A program made the position numbers and the translations under genes. This document shows, in pieces, positions 1 to 33,788 of a DNA stretch of 64,000 bases. This stretch comes from Piscicola geometra (lineage: Eukaryota; Annelida; Clitellata; Hirudinida; Piscicolidae). The stretch is from assembly GCA_943735955.1 (NCBI GenBank), contig OX030970.1, positions 1,105,184-1,169,183 of the forward strand, written 5' to 3'. The notes beneath the pieces were generated by a model. It did no database searches, was not told the DNA's origin, and worked only from the letters and a program-made list of their open reading frames with translations. Within the stretch, counting starts at the first letter, position 1. Every line of letters begins with the position of its first letter.

Positions 1-206
1 GGGATTTAGGGAGCGTTAATTCAGAATTGGCTGTTTGAATCATCATCATCACCATAATCTTCATCATAATCATCATCATCATCCTAACCATAATCTTCAT
101 CATAATCATCATCATCATAATCATCATCATAAAAATCATCATAATCATTATCATCATCACCATCATCTTCATCACCATCAAAATCATCATCATCACCATC
201 ATGCAG

Positions 207-795
<589 letters not shown>

Positions 796-1037
796 GATGG
801 AAACTCAAAGTTTGAAAACGATTCGTTCCCTGAAATCACACGAAAGACGTCACACCAAACTGATTTTTCTGCTCGTTTATCTGATTTTATTTTCATTTTA
901 CAACATTTTAACTTATTTCTTCAATTATTACAGTAGGAGTGTCCATGCGGAAATGGTTATACCTGCAAATATGACAATTTAAACCTTAAAAATCGCTTTT
1001 CAAGACTTTTTGTTGTTCTTCAATTAAACCACTCGAT

Positions 1038-1043
1038 TTTATT
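1038..1043 (-). promoter_or_regulatory. Candidate polyadenylation signal for the SLC34 gene
   Basis: AATAAA on the minus strand, about 100 nt past the stop codon at 1142. A second AATAAA lies near 886-891. Either could serve; the first is at a usual distance for a short 3' UTR. Confidence 0.4.
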
Positions 1044-1141
1044 TGAAATTTTTTATAACTTCTAAAAAACTATTTTGATTCGTTAAACATTTGAAAAACA
1101 AGTTTTACAAATTTTAAAAAATCATGGCAATAACTGAATGA

Positions 1142-4100
1142 TCAAAACTTCTCAGTTTGCACATCAGTTTCCGCGCCGCCATCTTTACTTTCATCCCCCT
1201 TCGTTTCGCCATTTTCAAATGCTTCATTTAAGTAGCCGTTCAACTCGGAGACTTTCGCATTGTTACTACCATCCCCAACACCACCCCCTTTCTTATCATC
1301 ATCAGCACCACCATCATCATAATCACCACCACCATCATCATTCTTATTCGATAATTTGCTACAACACAAACACTTAGCAAAAAGTCTATCATAGGGTTCC
1401 AAAGACCTGAGAGGCAGCGGTAAAAAGTTCCAATTTCTCAAAAACTTTGGCAACAACGACGGCTTCTTGTTCTGCAACACGTTCACAACGCCTACCAGCA
1501 ACAGCAGCACCAACAAAGGGATGCCAACTCCCATCAACACAGCCACTCCAGCCATCGAGAGTCCAAACACAAAGAGCGGTAACAACCCGAACATGACGAT
1601 GAGATAGAAGACCGCAAACCATCGGTACTTGGCGGTGGTGTTGCCGAGTGCTTTGGCGATGGGGATGGGCACTCGAGTGAAGGGAACGGGGTAGAAGAGC
1701 AGAATGCCGCTGATGTTGAAGAACAAGTGACACATCGACACCTGAATCGTCTCTTTAATCTTATCAGCATCAGCGGTAAACGCAGCGAGAATTGAGGTCA
1801 CAGTCGTTCCAATATTCGAGCCGAGAGTCAGCGGGTACATGCGTTCAACCGTGATCAGACCCATGCCGACAAGGGGCGTGAGGGCCGAAGTGAAGACCGA
1901 ACTGCTCTGGAAGAGAACTGTCACGCCCATGCCGACCAGCATCACCATGTAGCCTGTCAGGTACTTGAGGCATCCCGGCAGGTCTGCGTTCAAAACTCCA
2001 CGGACTATGCCCGTCATGGGACCCTTGAAGAGGGAGTTGAGGATCTGGAGGAGGGGATGGGAGGAGGGAAGGAAATGAATAAATAAAAATTTAAATGAAA
2101 AAGAATATATGACTTTTAAAATTCATAACGAAAGAAAATTCTTTTTGAGAAATATTTTTTTAAATATTGTAATTAGAGCATTCAAAACCTCCAAGAGCAG
2201 TTAAATGCACTAAAATTACTAAAATTTCAACTTAAATTGCCATTCTGTTCCACCACCACCACCACCACCACTCACCTTCACCATGCCAACCAAGCAAGTC
2301 GTCATGACAACCAACGAGGCGACCAATAGAATCACTCCACTCGCTACTTCCCCGATGTAGCCCTCTAGCCCCGCCCCCACGAAGATGTGGACAGCTGATT
2401 GGGTGGTGGTTATAGATTTGTTGGTGGTGGTGGTGGTTGGGAAAACAAATTGTGGTGCCTATGAAATTGTTTTTTTATTTTGAGTTTTTAAATCTTAAAT
2501 TTATATTAATTTTTAGGCAAAAGATTTTTCTTATCAACAATCGAAGTAACCTCCAACCCACACCCACCCATCATTTTCACAACCCTCCTCTCTTCCCCCC
2601 CCCCTTTCCTCTCACCCTTGGTGGAATTTGCCTCGACCACTTCAGTGTAGTTGAGAGCGCAGGCATCGTCCCCAACGTACTTGAAGGCAACGTTGTACTT
2701 GAAGATGGAGCTGTTCACCTGCCTTGCTGTTGTTTCACACTCGTCTGAAGAAAGCAAAAATTTGAAATAAAAATATTTATATAAATTTAATGTTTATATA
2801 TAAAACATTATATGCTTAATTTGTTCAAGTTTTAGTGATATAAATTTAAAATATTGTATTTAATTTAAAATAGTTGCACTTAATAATAAACCTAAATCAA
2901 TAAAACAAAAAAAAACACTTTAAAAAATGTCCCTCTTAATTTTTGTACCCCAACAAAGAAAAAATAAATCCCCCAAAAAACAGTCCCTCAACTCGAACCA
3001 ATGGGCAAGACTAGATGGTGATCCCAAAGAACTTCACGCTTCCAGTATTTCGCTAATGGGAATTTTTGTCTGTCCGACTCTTGGGCTACTGCTGTGATCA
3101 CTTTTTTGTCGATCTGTCGTTGCGGTGTTTGTTGGTTTTGGTTTTGGGGATGAATTGGTGGAGTTTTCTGGTGGTTGCAAGTCGAGTTTTAGAATCGGTT
3201 TTTGATGCGTGTGAGAGTTCTATAGACTTGATGTGTGCAAAGGCAATTAGGTATACTTTTAAAAGAAAATTAAATAAAAATTATCTAAACCTATTACCAA
3301 TAAAATTATTAAAAACTATTAATACTACTCCAAACACTAACACTACTACAAAGACTACATCAACCATTATCCCCCCCCCCCCACTACTACCAGCACCTCA
3401 ACCACCTCTTCTCCCCCCACTACTACCAGCATTTCAACCACCCCCTCCTCCCCCTCCCCCACTACTACCAGCACCTCAACCACCCTCCCCTCCCCCCACT
3501 ACTACCAGCACTTCAACCACGCCCCCTCCCACTACTACCAGCACCTCAACCACTCCACCTGCCCCCACCTGGATGATGAGGTTAGTGAGTGGAGATGTGA
3601 TGACCTTCAAAAACTTTGGCCCACCACCATCACTTGCGACCACTGGTTGGATGTTCCTCGTGATAAGGTTGGTCAGTATTTGGAGGTAGTGGGAGACACT
3701 TTCCAGGGGGAGGAGGACCAGAACTGAGAGCCAGTTGAAGGCGTCGTGAACTGTAGCCAGTGGGGGGGGGATTGGTGGGTTATGCCAGGAACAGTTTTTA
3801 GGAGAGTTTGGTGGGTGTGGGGGAGAAGAGCTAGCTTTATTTTTGAGAGTTTGTGGGCGGTTAATGGGCATTGCGGGATTGAGAGATGGGCTCAAGTTGA
3901 AATATTTTTTTCCAATTAATTTTGTAGAATTTAACATTTTATTTACAAATCTACACTATTTCTAAAACCCACCCATCCACCCACCCACCCACCCATCCAC
4001 CCACCCACCCACCCACCCACCCATCCACCCATTCCCCACCTATCCACCCACCCACCCACCCACCCACCCACTCACCCACCCACCCACCCACCCACCCATC

Positions 4101-5592
4101 CACCCATCCACCCACCCACCCACCCACCCACCAGTAGCTCCGGCAAATGCCCTCCTGAAGACGTTTCGATTGGGCGACTGCGTGAGCGCCACTATGGTGT
4201 TGGTGACCGTGGTGCCGATGTTGGTGCCCATTATAATTGGGATGGACTGTTCCACTGTTAGGACTGGAAGGGATGGGATGGATGGATGAATGATGGTGGA
4301 TGGGTGGATGGATGAATGGATAATGGGTGGATGGATGGATGAATAATAGGTGGATGGATGGATGAATGGATGAATAATGGTGGATGGGTGGATGGATGGA
4401 TTAATAATGGGTGGATGGTGGTTTGTGAGCCTTGATAGATGCATGTTTTAATGTTAATGGGATGATTTTGAGTGGTGCCGTGTTGTAGATAAAACGAGTT
4501 CTAAAATAGACACTCAAATATTAATTTATTCAATTTCATACCCATAATTGTTTTTTTTTTTAATTTTCTATACCACAACTACCAACCCCCCCCTTCTCCC
4601 CATTCTACCCCTCACTTCCCGAAGCGACCATCGACACGACGATGGACGACGAGGTGGACGAGCTCTGAACGAGGACGGTGACGAAAACTCCGATCATCAT
4701 CGCTGACACTGGGTTGTTGACCAGGACGCTGTTAGAGAATAGGTCGCCTGCTGACCTGCCTGGGGGGGGGGTGGATTTAAGAGGGGAAATTAGATTTGAA
4801 TTTTAGGGGGAGGGGTTTGAGGGGCGAAATAATAATAAAATGTTTTTAATAATTTTCATTTTCAATCATTATCATCATCATCATCGTCATCATCCTCATC
4901 CCCATCGTCACCATCAACGTCACCTACCACTCAGCATGTGAAACGAATCTTGAAGCACGTCCAGTGAGCAGATGAACGTGTACAGCGCTAGAAGAATTAA
5001 GTGAATCTTGATGACGATCCAGCAGACTTTTTGAATTCGTTGCAGAGTGTTGAGGTCTGAATGGTTTGAGAGGGTGGGCTGATGGGCGGTAGTTACGAGG
5101 GATTGGTTCTGGATTGATTGTGGTTTTTTGTTTTGTTTCGGTTAATTAATCGGGGCTTTTGTGATGGATTAGTAGTGGTTGAATAGGACTGTGAATCTTT
5201 AAAAACATAAACTAATTAAATAACAAATTAAACCACTAATTTGATATTAAACAATTAGGAATTAATAAATTTAATAGAAAATAATTATTAATTAAATAGA
5301 CCAATTAAATTAAAATTCCACAAAAACCTTTCCATTTAGGAGTGTTGTCTTCTTCCGCAATAACATCCCACGGATCTAGCTCTAGAGTGTGATTGATGTT
5401 GTTTTCTATTGTTACTTTTATACCATCATCATCATCATCGTCATCGTAGTCGTTGTAGTTGTTTTTCGTATTTTTGTTGTTGGTGTTTTCAGAAATTTTC
5501 TTGCCGCTTTTTTCTTTGACGTTGTTGTTTGCAGTTGTTTTGTTGTCATTTGTGTCGTGGGTAGTTGTAGTGTTGACGTTGTTGCTGTTCAT
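1142..5592 (-). CDS. SLC34A: SLC34-family sodium-dependent phosphate cotransporter
   Basis: Imports inorganic phosphate with sodium across the plasma membrane. Coding exons in gene order: 5328-5592, 4928-5056, 4616-4759, 4132-4263, 3569-3750, 3038-3113, 2616-2744, 2276-2394, 1142-2044. They sum to 2079 nt, or 692 aa plus stop; human SLC34A2 is 690. Both inverted-repeat signatures are visible: QSSSTSSS in exon 3 and QSSSVFTS in the last exon, with the family strings [46 protein letters not shown] and [11 protein letters not shown]. The AGATVHD stretch keeps the Ala, Ala, Asp residues that in vertebrate type IIa/b carriers go with electrogenic 3Na:1Pi transport; type IIc has Ser, Ser, Gly. The extracellular loop (exons 6-7) is cysteine-containing with N-glycosylation sequons. 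The N-terminus is Asn-rich and unlike the family. I chose the ATG at 5592; an upstream non-coding exon is possible. The family is sure; exon 6 was found only by phase and similarity ([12 protein letters not shown]). Confidence 0.93.
3355..3558. repeat. Degenerate CACTACTACCAGCACCTCAA repeat
   Basis: About six imperfect copies of a 30-45 bp unit built on CACTACTACCAGCACCTCAA and C-runs, inside an SLC34 intron. The array starts within about 10 bases of that exon's donor. Confidence 0.85.
3965..4131. repeat. (CCAC/CCAT)n repeat abutting a 5' splice site
   Basis: Tandem ACCC tetranucleotides with CATCC variants. On the gene strand this is (GTGGG)-like sequence starting exactly at the donor of the 4132-4263 exon. 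Confidence 0.9.
4268..4440. repeat. GGAT-type tetranucleotide repeat
   Basis: Imperfect GGAT and GAATGGAT units filling the SLC34 intron just upstream of the 4132-4263 exon. The apparent open frames across it are artefacts. Confidence 0.9.
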
Positions 5593-6457
5593 TTTGTTGT
5601 TGTTGCTGTTGGGACTGAATTGATTAATCACTTTAGCCTTCCATTATTCTTAACAAGATTATTCATAATGATAATTAAACCCCAATTTATATTAACAATA
5701 CATTCAATAAGACAATTTAAGCATTTCAAGTTCCCACATAAAAGTGTAGCTTCCAAAACTAGGCCGATAGTAAACACCACATCTCAAGATAATTCAAAAC
5801 TACCAGACACAAGACTCACACAAAGGTGTTTATCTGTACTGTGTAGATAACTCTTCTACTTCTTCGTCCCCGAGATAAGAATTTAGAAAATTTAGAAAAA
5901 ACCACTCGTAATAGTAATTATAAGTTCAAAGATGCAATTAGATTAAAGGTTGCATTTGGCACTACACCCCCCTAACTTCACCACTGTAACTAAATGTAAT
6001 TAAATACCTCTAGTTAAAATAATTGGTTATATTTAAAATATCTTTAATTGTATTATATTTAATTGATACAATTTAAATGGTTAATTTTCTGCAATACACC
6101 TTTTAGGCAGGCATGACTGTATTAGTGTGACAAATCCGATGAATTATTTCATAAACTATATAAGTATATGCCATAATCTATTTTAATCACTTGAAAGTTT
6201 AATTAATTTAAAGAGTGCTTTAAGGGATTTAAATAAAAACAGTTTTGAGCCATTTTATGATATCTTCTGAAACATTATTGCAGGTAAACCGTACAAACAC
6301 GCATATATTTATTTATCTCAAATAACATAATTAATAACAAAAACATAATAATTAATAAATAAGAATATTAAGTTTGATTAATCAGCGAGCTTTTGTGTCG
6401 AAACCGAAAGTTTAAGATATATATAACACAAAGCAGTACTGTATAATACATATTAAT

Positions 6458-7765
6458 ACTAATTTGATGGTTTAATAACTAATTGATTACTAATTAAATG
6501 GTTTGATAACTAATTGATTACTAATTAAATGGTTTGATAACTAATTGATTACTAATTAAATGGTTTGATAACTAATTGATTACTAATTAAATGGTTTGAT
6601 AACTGATTGATTACTAATTAAATGGTTTGATAACTGATTGATTACTAATTAAATGGTTTGATAACTAATTGATTACTAATTAAATGGTTTGATAACTAAT
6701 TGAGTACTAATTAAATGGTTTGATAACTAATTGATTACTAATTAAATGGTTTGATAACTGATTGATTACTAATTAAATGGTTTGATAACTGATTGATTAC
6801 TAATTAAATGGTTTGGTAACTGATTGATTACTAATTAAATGGTTTGATAACTAATTGATTACTAATTAAATGGTTTGATAACTGATTGATTACTAATTAA
6901 ATGGTTTGGTAACTGATTGATTACTAATTAAATGGTTTGATAACTAATTGATTACTAATTAAATGGTTTGATAACTAATTGATTACTAATTAAATGGTTT
7001 GATAACTAATTGATTACTAATTAAATGGTTTGGTAACTAATTGATTACTAATTAAATGGTTTGGTAACTAATTGAGTACTAATTAAATGGTTTGATAACT
7101 AATTGATTACTAATTAAATGGTTTGATAACTGATTGATTACTAATTAAATGGTTTGGTAACTAATTGAGTACTAATTAAATGGTTTGGTAACTAATTGAT
7201 TACTAATTAAATGGTTTGGTAACTGATTGATTACTAATTAAATGGTTTAATAACTAATTGAGTACTAATTAAATGGTTTGATAACTAATTGATTACTAAT
7301 TAAATGGTTTGATAACTAATTGATTACTAATTAAATGGTTTGATAACTGATTGATTACTAATTAAATGGTTTGATAACTGATTGATTACTAATTAAATGG
7401 TTTGATAACTAATTGATTACTAATTAAATGGTTTGATAACTAATTGATTACTAATTAAATGGTTTAATAACTAATTGATTACTAATTAAATGGTTTGATA
7501 ACTAATTGATTACTAATTAAATGGTTTGATAACTGATTGATTACTAATTAAATGGTTTGGTAACTGATTGAGTACTAATTAAATGGTTTGATAACTAATT
7601 GATTACTAATTAAATGGTTTGATAACTGATTGATTACTAATTAAATGGTTTGGTAACTAATTGATTACTAATTAAATGGTTTGATAACTGATTGATTACT
7701 AATTAAATGGTTTGAAAACTGATTGATTACTAATTAAATGGTTTGGTAACTAATTGAGTACTAAT
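6458..7765. repeat. 31-bp AT-rich minisatellite, about 42 copies
   Basis: The unit includes AATTGATTACTAATTAAATG followed by GTTTGATAACT; spacing is a constant 31 bp. Copies differ mainly at a few fixed positions (GATAACT/GGTAACT, CTAATTG/CTGATTG, GATTACT/GAGTACT). The array ends abruptly near 7765 before a non-repetitive stretch. It lies upstream of SLC34A and far downstream of CKAP5. Confidence 0.97.
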
Positions 7766-8764
7766 AATGCACTTTAAATGCGGTTAGAAGCAAGCAAAGA
7801 GTAGCTAATCAACTGCGATGATGATGATGATGTGACGATGATGATGATGATGTGGCGATGATGATGATGATGTGGCGATGATGATGATGATGTGGTGATG
7901 ATGATGATCGTGTTAATGTACATAGACAATGCTGAAAATAACGTTTTGATAAGGCTGCTAGCAAGCTGTGTAGATTACAATATGAATTAGATTGATAAAT
8001 ATTGAATTTATAGACTTATATATTTAAATAAAAATCAAATATTTAAATTATAAAAATTAAGCTAATTTAATTAAATTATACCATTAAAAAAACCAAATAT
8101 TTAAATTAAAATAATATATTTATATTAGAATTATATATTCCAATCATACTATACCTAAATAATAATATATATAAGATGCGAGCTATATAAATTGAGGCTC
8201 CAAGGTTTAGAAAATAGACAGTGTTAGATAAAAAAAAGATGATGATGATAATGATGAGGTAAGCGAAGGTGATAAAAATGAAAAAATATGATGATGATGA
8301 TAATGACGATGATAATGATGAGGTTGATAATGATGAGGTTGATGATGATGATAATGATGAGGTTGATGATGATGATAATGATGAGGTTGATGATGAAAAT
8401 TATGATTTCTATTAGAAGCAATGGGGGTTTGGAATGAAAAAAGGTGGTCAAATAAAAGTATTCATCTAGGAAAATATTTTTTAAAAATATTTAAAAATAA
8501 TAATAATATGATAATATAATATAATAATAATTATTATTATTTTTATAATTATTATATGTTAACAAGAAAAGCATTTGAAGCAAGTTTATTTATAAAGCTC
8601 AACTGTTTTTGAAGAAGTCATAAATCGACTGGAATAAAATAATAAACAATAATAATGATAATAAACAAAAATAATAATAATAAACAAAAATATTAAGAAC
8701 AGAAAGTGTTGTTAGAGAGTGTAAACGATTATGGAAAGAAACAAGCTGGTGGTAAACTAATGGC

Positions 8765-8985
8765 CAATGAATGAATAAATGGATGGATGAATGAAAGAAT
8801 GAATGGATGAATGAAAGAATGGATGAATGAATGGATGGATGGATGAATGAAAGAATGGATGAATGAATGGATGGATGGATGAATGAAAGAATGGATGAAT
8901 GAATGGATGGATGGATGAATGAAAGAATGGATGAATGAAAGAATGGATGGATGAATGAAAGAATGAATGAAGGAAGGAAGGCGAT
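8765..8985. repeat. GGAT/GAATGAAAGAAT compound repeat
   Basis: Alternating GGATGGATGGATGAATGAAA-type units. On the minus strand the period-4 pattern gives Ile-His-Pro-Ser and Phe-Ile-His-Ser pseudo-peptides with no coding meaning. Confidence 0.9.
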
Positions 8986-9302
8986 CAAAGGAGGTCAAAA
9001 AGAATTATTTTGTTCAATAAGAATCCATCTTTCCACGTGTTCAAACCATTAGCACCATTTATGTTTACCCAGCCTAGCGCCCATCCATTCCTACCTATAT
9101 CCAATTCTACATCCCCCCTTTTCTATAGCCAGCAATCCTTTCCTAAAAATAACATCTCCCCTCCATCATCACTTCTCCCAACCAATCACATTCACCCATT
9201 CTGCATCCAATCAAAACACAGCTTACTTCTCCCCAACCAATCAGGACACAGCTTACCCCACTCCCCAACCAATCAGGACACAGCTTACTCCGCCCCAACC
9301 AA

Positions 9303-30050
<20,748 letters not shown>

Positions 30051-30845
30051 GTCCGAAAATTTGATGTTATACTCGTCTGCACTAGAATTTTTAAATAAAA
30101 AATAAAACAGGAAATAATGCAAAAGCATCTTATTGCTTTTAATAAAGATTTTGTGTAAATAAAATTAGTTATAGGGGGAAATAGCAAAATTATCACTAAA
30201 AATCTCAATTTGGTTAACGGAATTATATAACCCTACACATAAACTATGCGAAATGATAAAGTTCAACTTTAAAAATTAATAAAATCTTTTTATGTATTTT
30301 GAAATTAGCATATAAAGAAAGTTTACAATAAAAAATTGGCGGCTTCTGCTAGATTAAGCCTTAATCATTAAGGCATTTAAATTCATTTTTAAAACTATAT
30401 GTTAAAATTATTATAAAAAATGGGCAAATAATAATTTCTATATCAGTCACCCGAATTCAAAAGTTATTATGCGCGGACACTTAGAAAGATTTTCTTTTTA
30501 AAAGTTTATAAATGAAATTTCATACCAAAAACACTAAATATTTGTTCGAACTTAAGTATAATCATTAAAACTAAATCTACGTATAAAAAGCTAGATTTTT
30601 ATAAAATGCTATATTATAAAAATAGTCTATATATTTTATAGCTATGACTAAACGTTTAATGATTTTTAAGACCGTTGTTATGACTATTTATTTTTGAATT
30701 ATAATTCTTAAAGCCCTTTAAGTTTGCTGAAAGTTTCTATAATCTTATCAAGATGAAAAATAATATTATCCAACTGTAATCTAGCGCTCTTCACAAATAA
30801 AATAATAAAAGAAGAAAACTAAAAACAAAAAAATCAAAAGAAATA
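30051..30845. promoter_or_regulatory. Divergent promoter region of CKAP5 and CFAP57
   Basis: A 795-bp AT-rich spacer between two start codons pointing away from each other, without tandem repeats. It must hold both promoters and 5' UTRs. I could not find a convincing TATA box or RFX X-box, so this call rests on layout alone. Confidence 0.5.
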
Positions 30846-33757
30846 ATGAATTCGGTAGAGATAAAAAATGTCCATCATTTCGGTCTCACGCCATGCATCA
30901 CGAAGTCTCTAATCTTCATAAATGACAGCACCATTGTCTACCCAAGTGGTTCAGCGATCATCATCCACAACATCGCCAGTAACACCCAGAAGGCCCTGCC
31001 CACAATGTCGAAGGGCCGTGGCATCACATGCATGACCTACCATGACCAAAGCCAGTTTCTTGCGGCTGGGGAAAGAGTAATGAATCAATATTTGATACTT
31101 TTTATTAATCATATAGATTATTGTATTATTAATCAATTAATCTCATTAAATTATTATTTGTAATAAAAGTTCTGAAATGTAGTATTTAAAGCGATCATTC
31201 CGATTCGAATAAAAACTAAACCCCACGGTAAAAACATCTAGAAAAACCCAAAAATAAACCAACAAAACTTTCAGAGCGACGCCGACAAGCCATTTATCAG
31301 CATTTTTGACTTGGACCCATATTCGCTTAGGCGTCGGAAATCCCTTCAGAGCCACCAAATGCAGTCCGACACCTACGACTCACTCTCATTTTCGGCAGAC
31401 GGCAAATATTTGGCGGCAGTTGGTTCGGCGCCGGATTACTTTGTGGGTGTTTGGATCTGGGACGTGAAGAGTCAGTTGCATGCGAAGATGAAGTTGATAA
31501 ATGTGGCGAACAATCTGGTGAATCTTTCATCACTAAAGACCATCTATTCCGTGGGAGATTTTGAATTTTTAGTTCTATTGTTGTTGTTTTTTTGGTTTAG
31601 CTTCAATTTATCGAATAAGAAGTGCAATGTAGGTCATGAAAATGTCACTAAGTTAAGTGAATATTATTTAAAATTTTAAAACGAAAAATATCTTTTAAAA
31701 ACGATCAAAAATCACAAAAGAGTCTACAAAATAGATTTTTAAAAATCGTGAAAAAACCAAAAACACCACCATTAACCAAATTCCCAACCCTTCTTCCTTT
31801 TTTCACCTAGGTGAGTTTCAACCCTGTAGACAGTCAAAGGTTGGCCGTGTATGGGAGAGATTTGTTCAGGCAGCATTTGATACAAGGAAACAACATGGTT
31901 GTGCACTCCAAGTACGCCAAAAATGACGGTCAAATCGCTGCATGGGTGGTTTGCATGGCCTGGATATCGGAAGAGAATTATCTATTAGGTGGGTGTGGTT
32001 GTTTGGGTGTGGTTGTTTGGGTGTGGTGGTTTGGGTGTGGTGGTTAGGGTGTGGTGGTTTGGGTGTGGTTGTTTGGGTGTGGTTGTTTGGGTGTGGTTGT
32101 TTGGGTGTGGTTGTTTGGGTGTGGTTGTTTGGGTGTGGTTGTTTGGGTGTGGTTGTTTGGGTGTGGTTATTTGGGTGTAGAAATTTAAAGCATGTGATTG
32201 GGAGAAAATGGATGTAGGGAAGTTGAAATGGGTGACAGATGGGATAAATTTGGTGCTTTCAATTAACTCACGTTACGAAAATAACCATTCAATATTTATT
32301 AATGGGTTGATAGACAAAAACAGTGAATAAATAGTAATTACATCGAAAGATTAAAAAATTCAATTAATGAATTCTCAAATTAGATCACTAATTAATGAAT
32401 TATTCAACAGGTTTGGACTCCAACGTGATTCAGTTGTACGAGGCTGGCGAGTTTAGGCAAGAATTCCAAGTCATCTTCTACAGCGAGATCGACAAAATGT
32501 AAAGTTTTAATTTATTTAAAAACAAAAAATTACTAATTATTAACCGTATATGAATAAGAAACACTAATTAAACATAATAATTAATGTTGAGTGAATTATT
32601 AACTTTTGAAATTCTAGTTTAGGGAACCTGGATAACCCAGAAGAGATAGCAGTAAGAGCTCTCTACGCATATGACAAGGTGCGCAAACAAAATTAGAAAA
32701 ACAATTTTAATCTTTAAAAACAACTTGGAAAAATACCTATTAAATAACTCATGCATAAGTAAATCTAATTATCTACTAATTAACGCCTAAAATACTAATT
32801 AAATCTTTAGGAATAAACCTATATTTAATTGGAATTCAAGGGCTTCATATGCTCATGCGGGCGAGGCAAAGTTCACATGTTTGAGAAAGTCGACGAGAAA
32901 AATGAAAAGTATAGAAAACTGCGAGAAATAGAGGTTCAATTGATTTTATATTTTCTTTTTAATTAATTTAAATTTAAATTAAGTTAAATGTAATACATGA
33001 AACAAATATTTAAATAAACTCAAAGTTTTATTTTAAATATTTAATTATTAATTAATAATATAATTTTTTTAGTTAGAACAAAAGCCATCGAAAGAAGATA
33101 GTGGTGGGTTTTCCCAACTACCCTTCATCATTTCACTTTCGGTTTCGCCTTCGAGAAAGTTCTTCATGTGCTTGACGGAGACAGCCATTGTGTACGAGTA
33201 TGACCTTCAGAAGGACTTGAAAAAGGTTCGATGAATGGATGGATGGATGGATGCATGCATGCATGCATGCATGGATGGATGGATGGATGGATGGATGGAT
33301 GGATGGATGGATGGATGAATGGATGGATGGATGGATGGATGGATGGATGGATGGATGGATGGATGGATGGATGAATGGATGGATGGATGGATGGATGGAT
33401 GGATAGATGGATGGATGGATGGATGGATGGATGGATGGATAGCACTTCAACTCAAGGACGTGAAGCACAAACTCCACAAAGTGACTCCAAAAGTGCACAC
33501 TGGAAGCATCACTGGTGATAATAAAACTCACCATCATCATCATCATTATCACCCCGATCATCATCATCGCCATCATCATCACCACCATCATCATCATCAC
33601 CACCATCATCATCATCATCATCACCACGATCATCATCATCGCCATCATCATCATCAGGTTTAGACACGTGTCTAAGGAAGCCACTGATAGTCACGTGCTC
33701 TCTCGACAAAAACGTCATGCTCTGGAACTACGCCACGTTGTGAGGGAGATCATCATC

Positions 33758-33788
<31 letters not shown>

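Larger units (their letters stand above)
5593..9302. other. Spacer between SLC34A 5' end and CKAP5 3' end
   Basis: AT-rich and without convincing coding exons. It contains the SLC34A promoter side (about 5593-6450, minus-strand gene), the 31-bp array (6458-7765), GATG-type microsatellites (about 7817-7910 and 8235-8400) and a GGAT/GAATGAAAGAAT repeat (about 8765-8985). The part at 9010-9300, next to the CKAP5 stop, carries a CCCAACCAATCAGGACACAG repeat of about three copies and is probably CKAP5 3' UTR. I see no RNA gene. Confidence 0.75.

Noticed and set aside
5389..5850. 153-codon plus-strand frame rich in Val and Phe
   Set aside because: Antisense shadow of the Asn/Asp-rich first coding exon of SLC34A.
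30660..30690. RFX X-box near GTTGTTATGACTAT in the CKAP5/CFAP57 spacer
   Set aside because: Only one half-site fits the consensus; the second half lacks AAC, so it cannot be called.
31200..32000. CFAP57 broken into separate small genes
   Set aside because: The pieces join with GT/AG introns in consistent phase and follow the order of the known protein, so they are exons of one gene.
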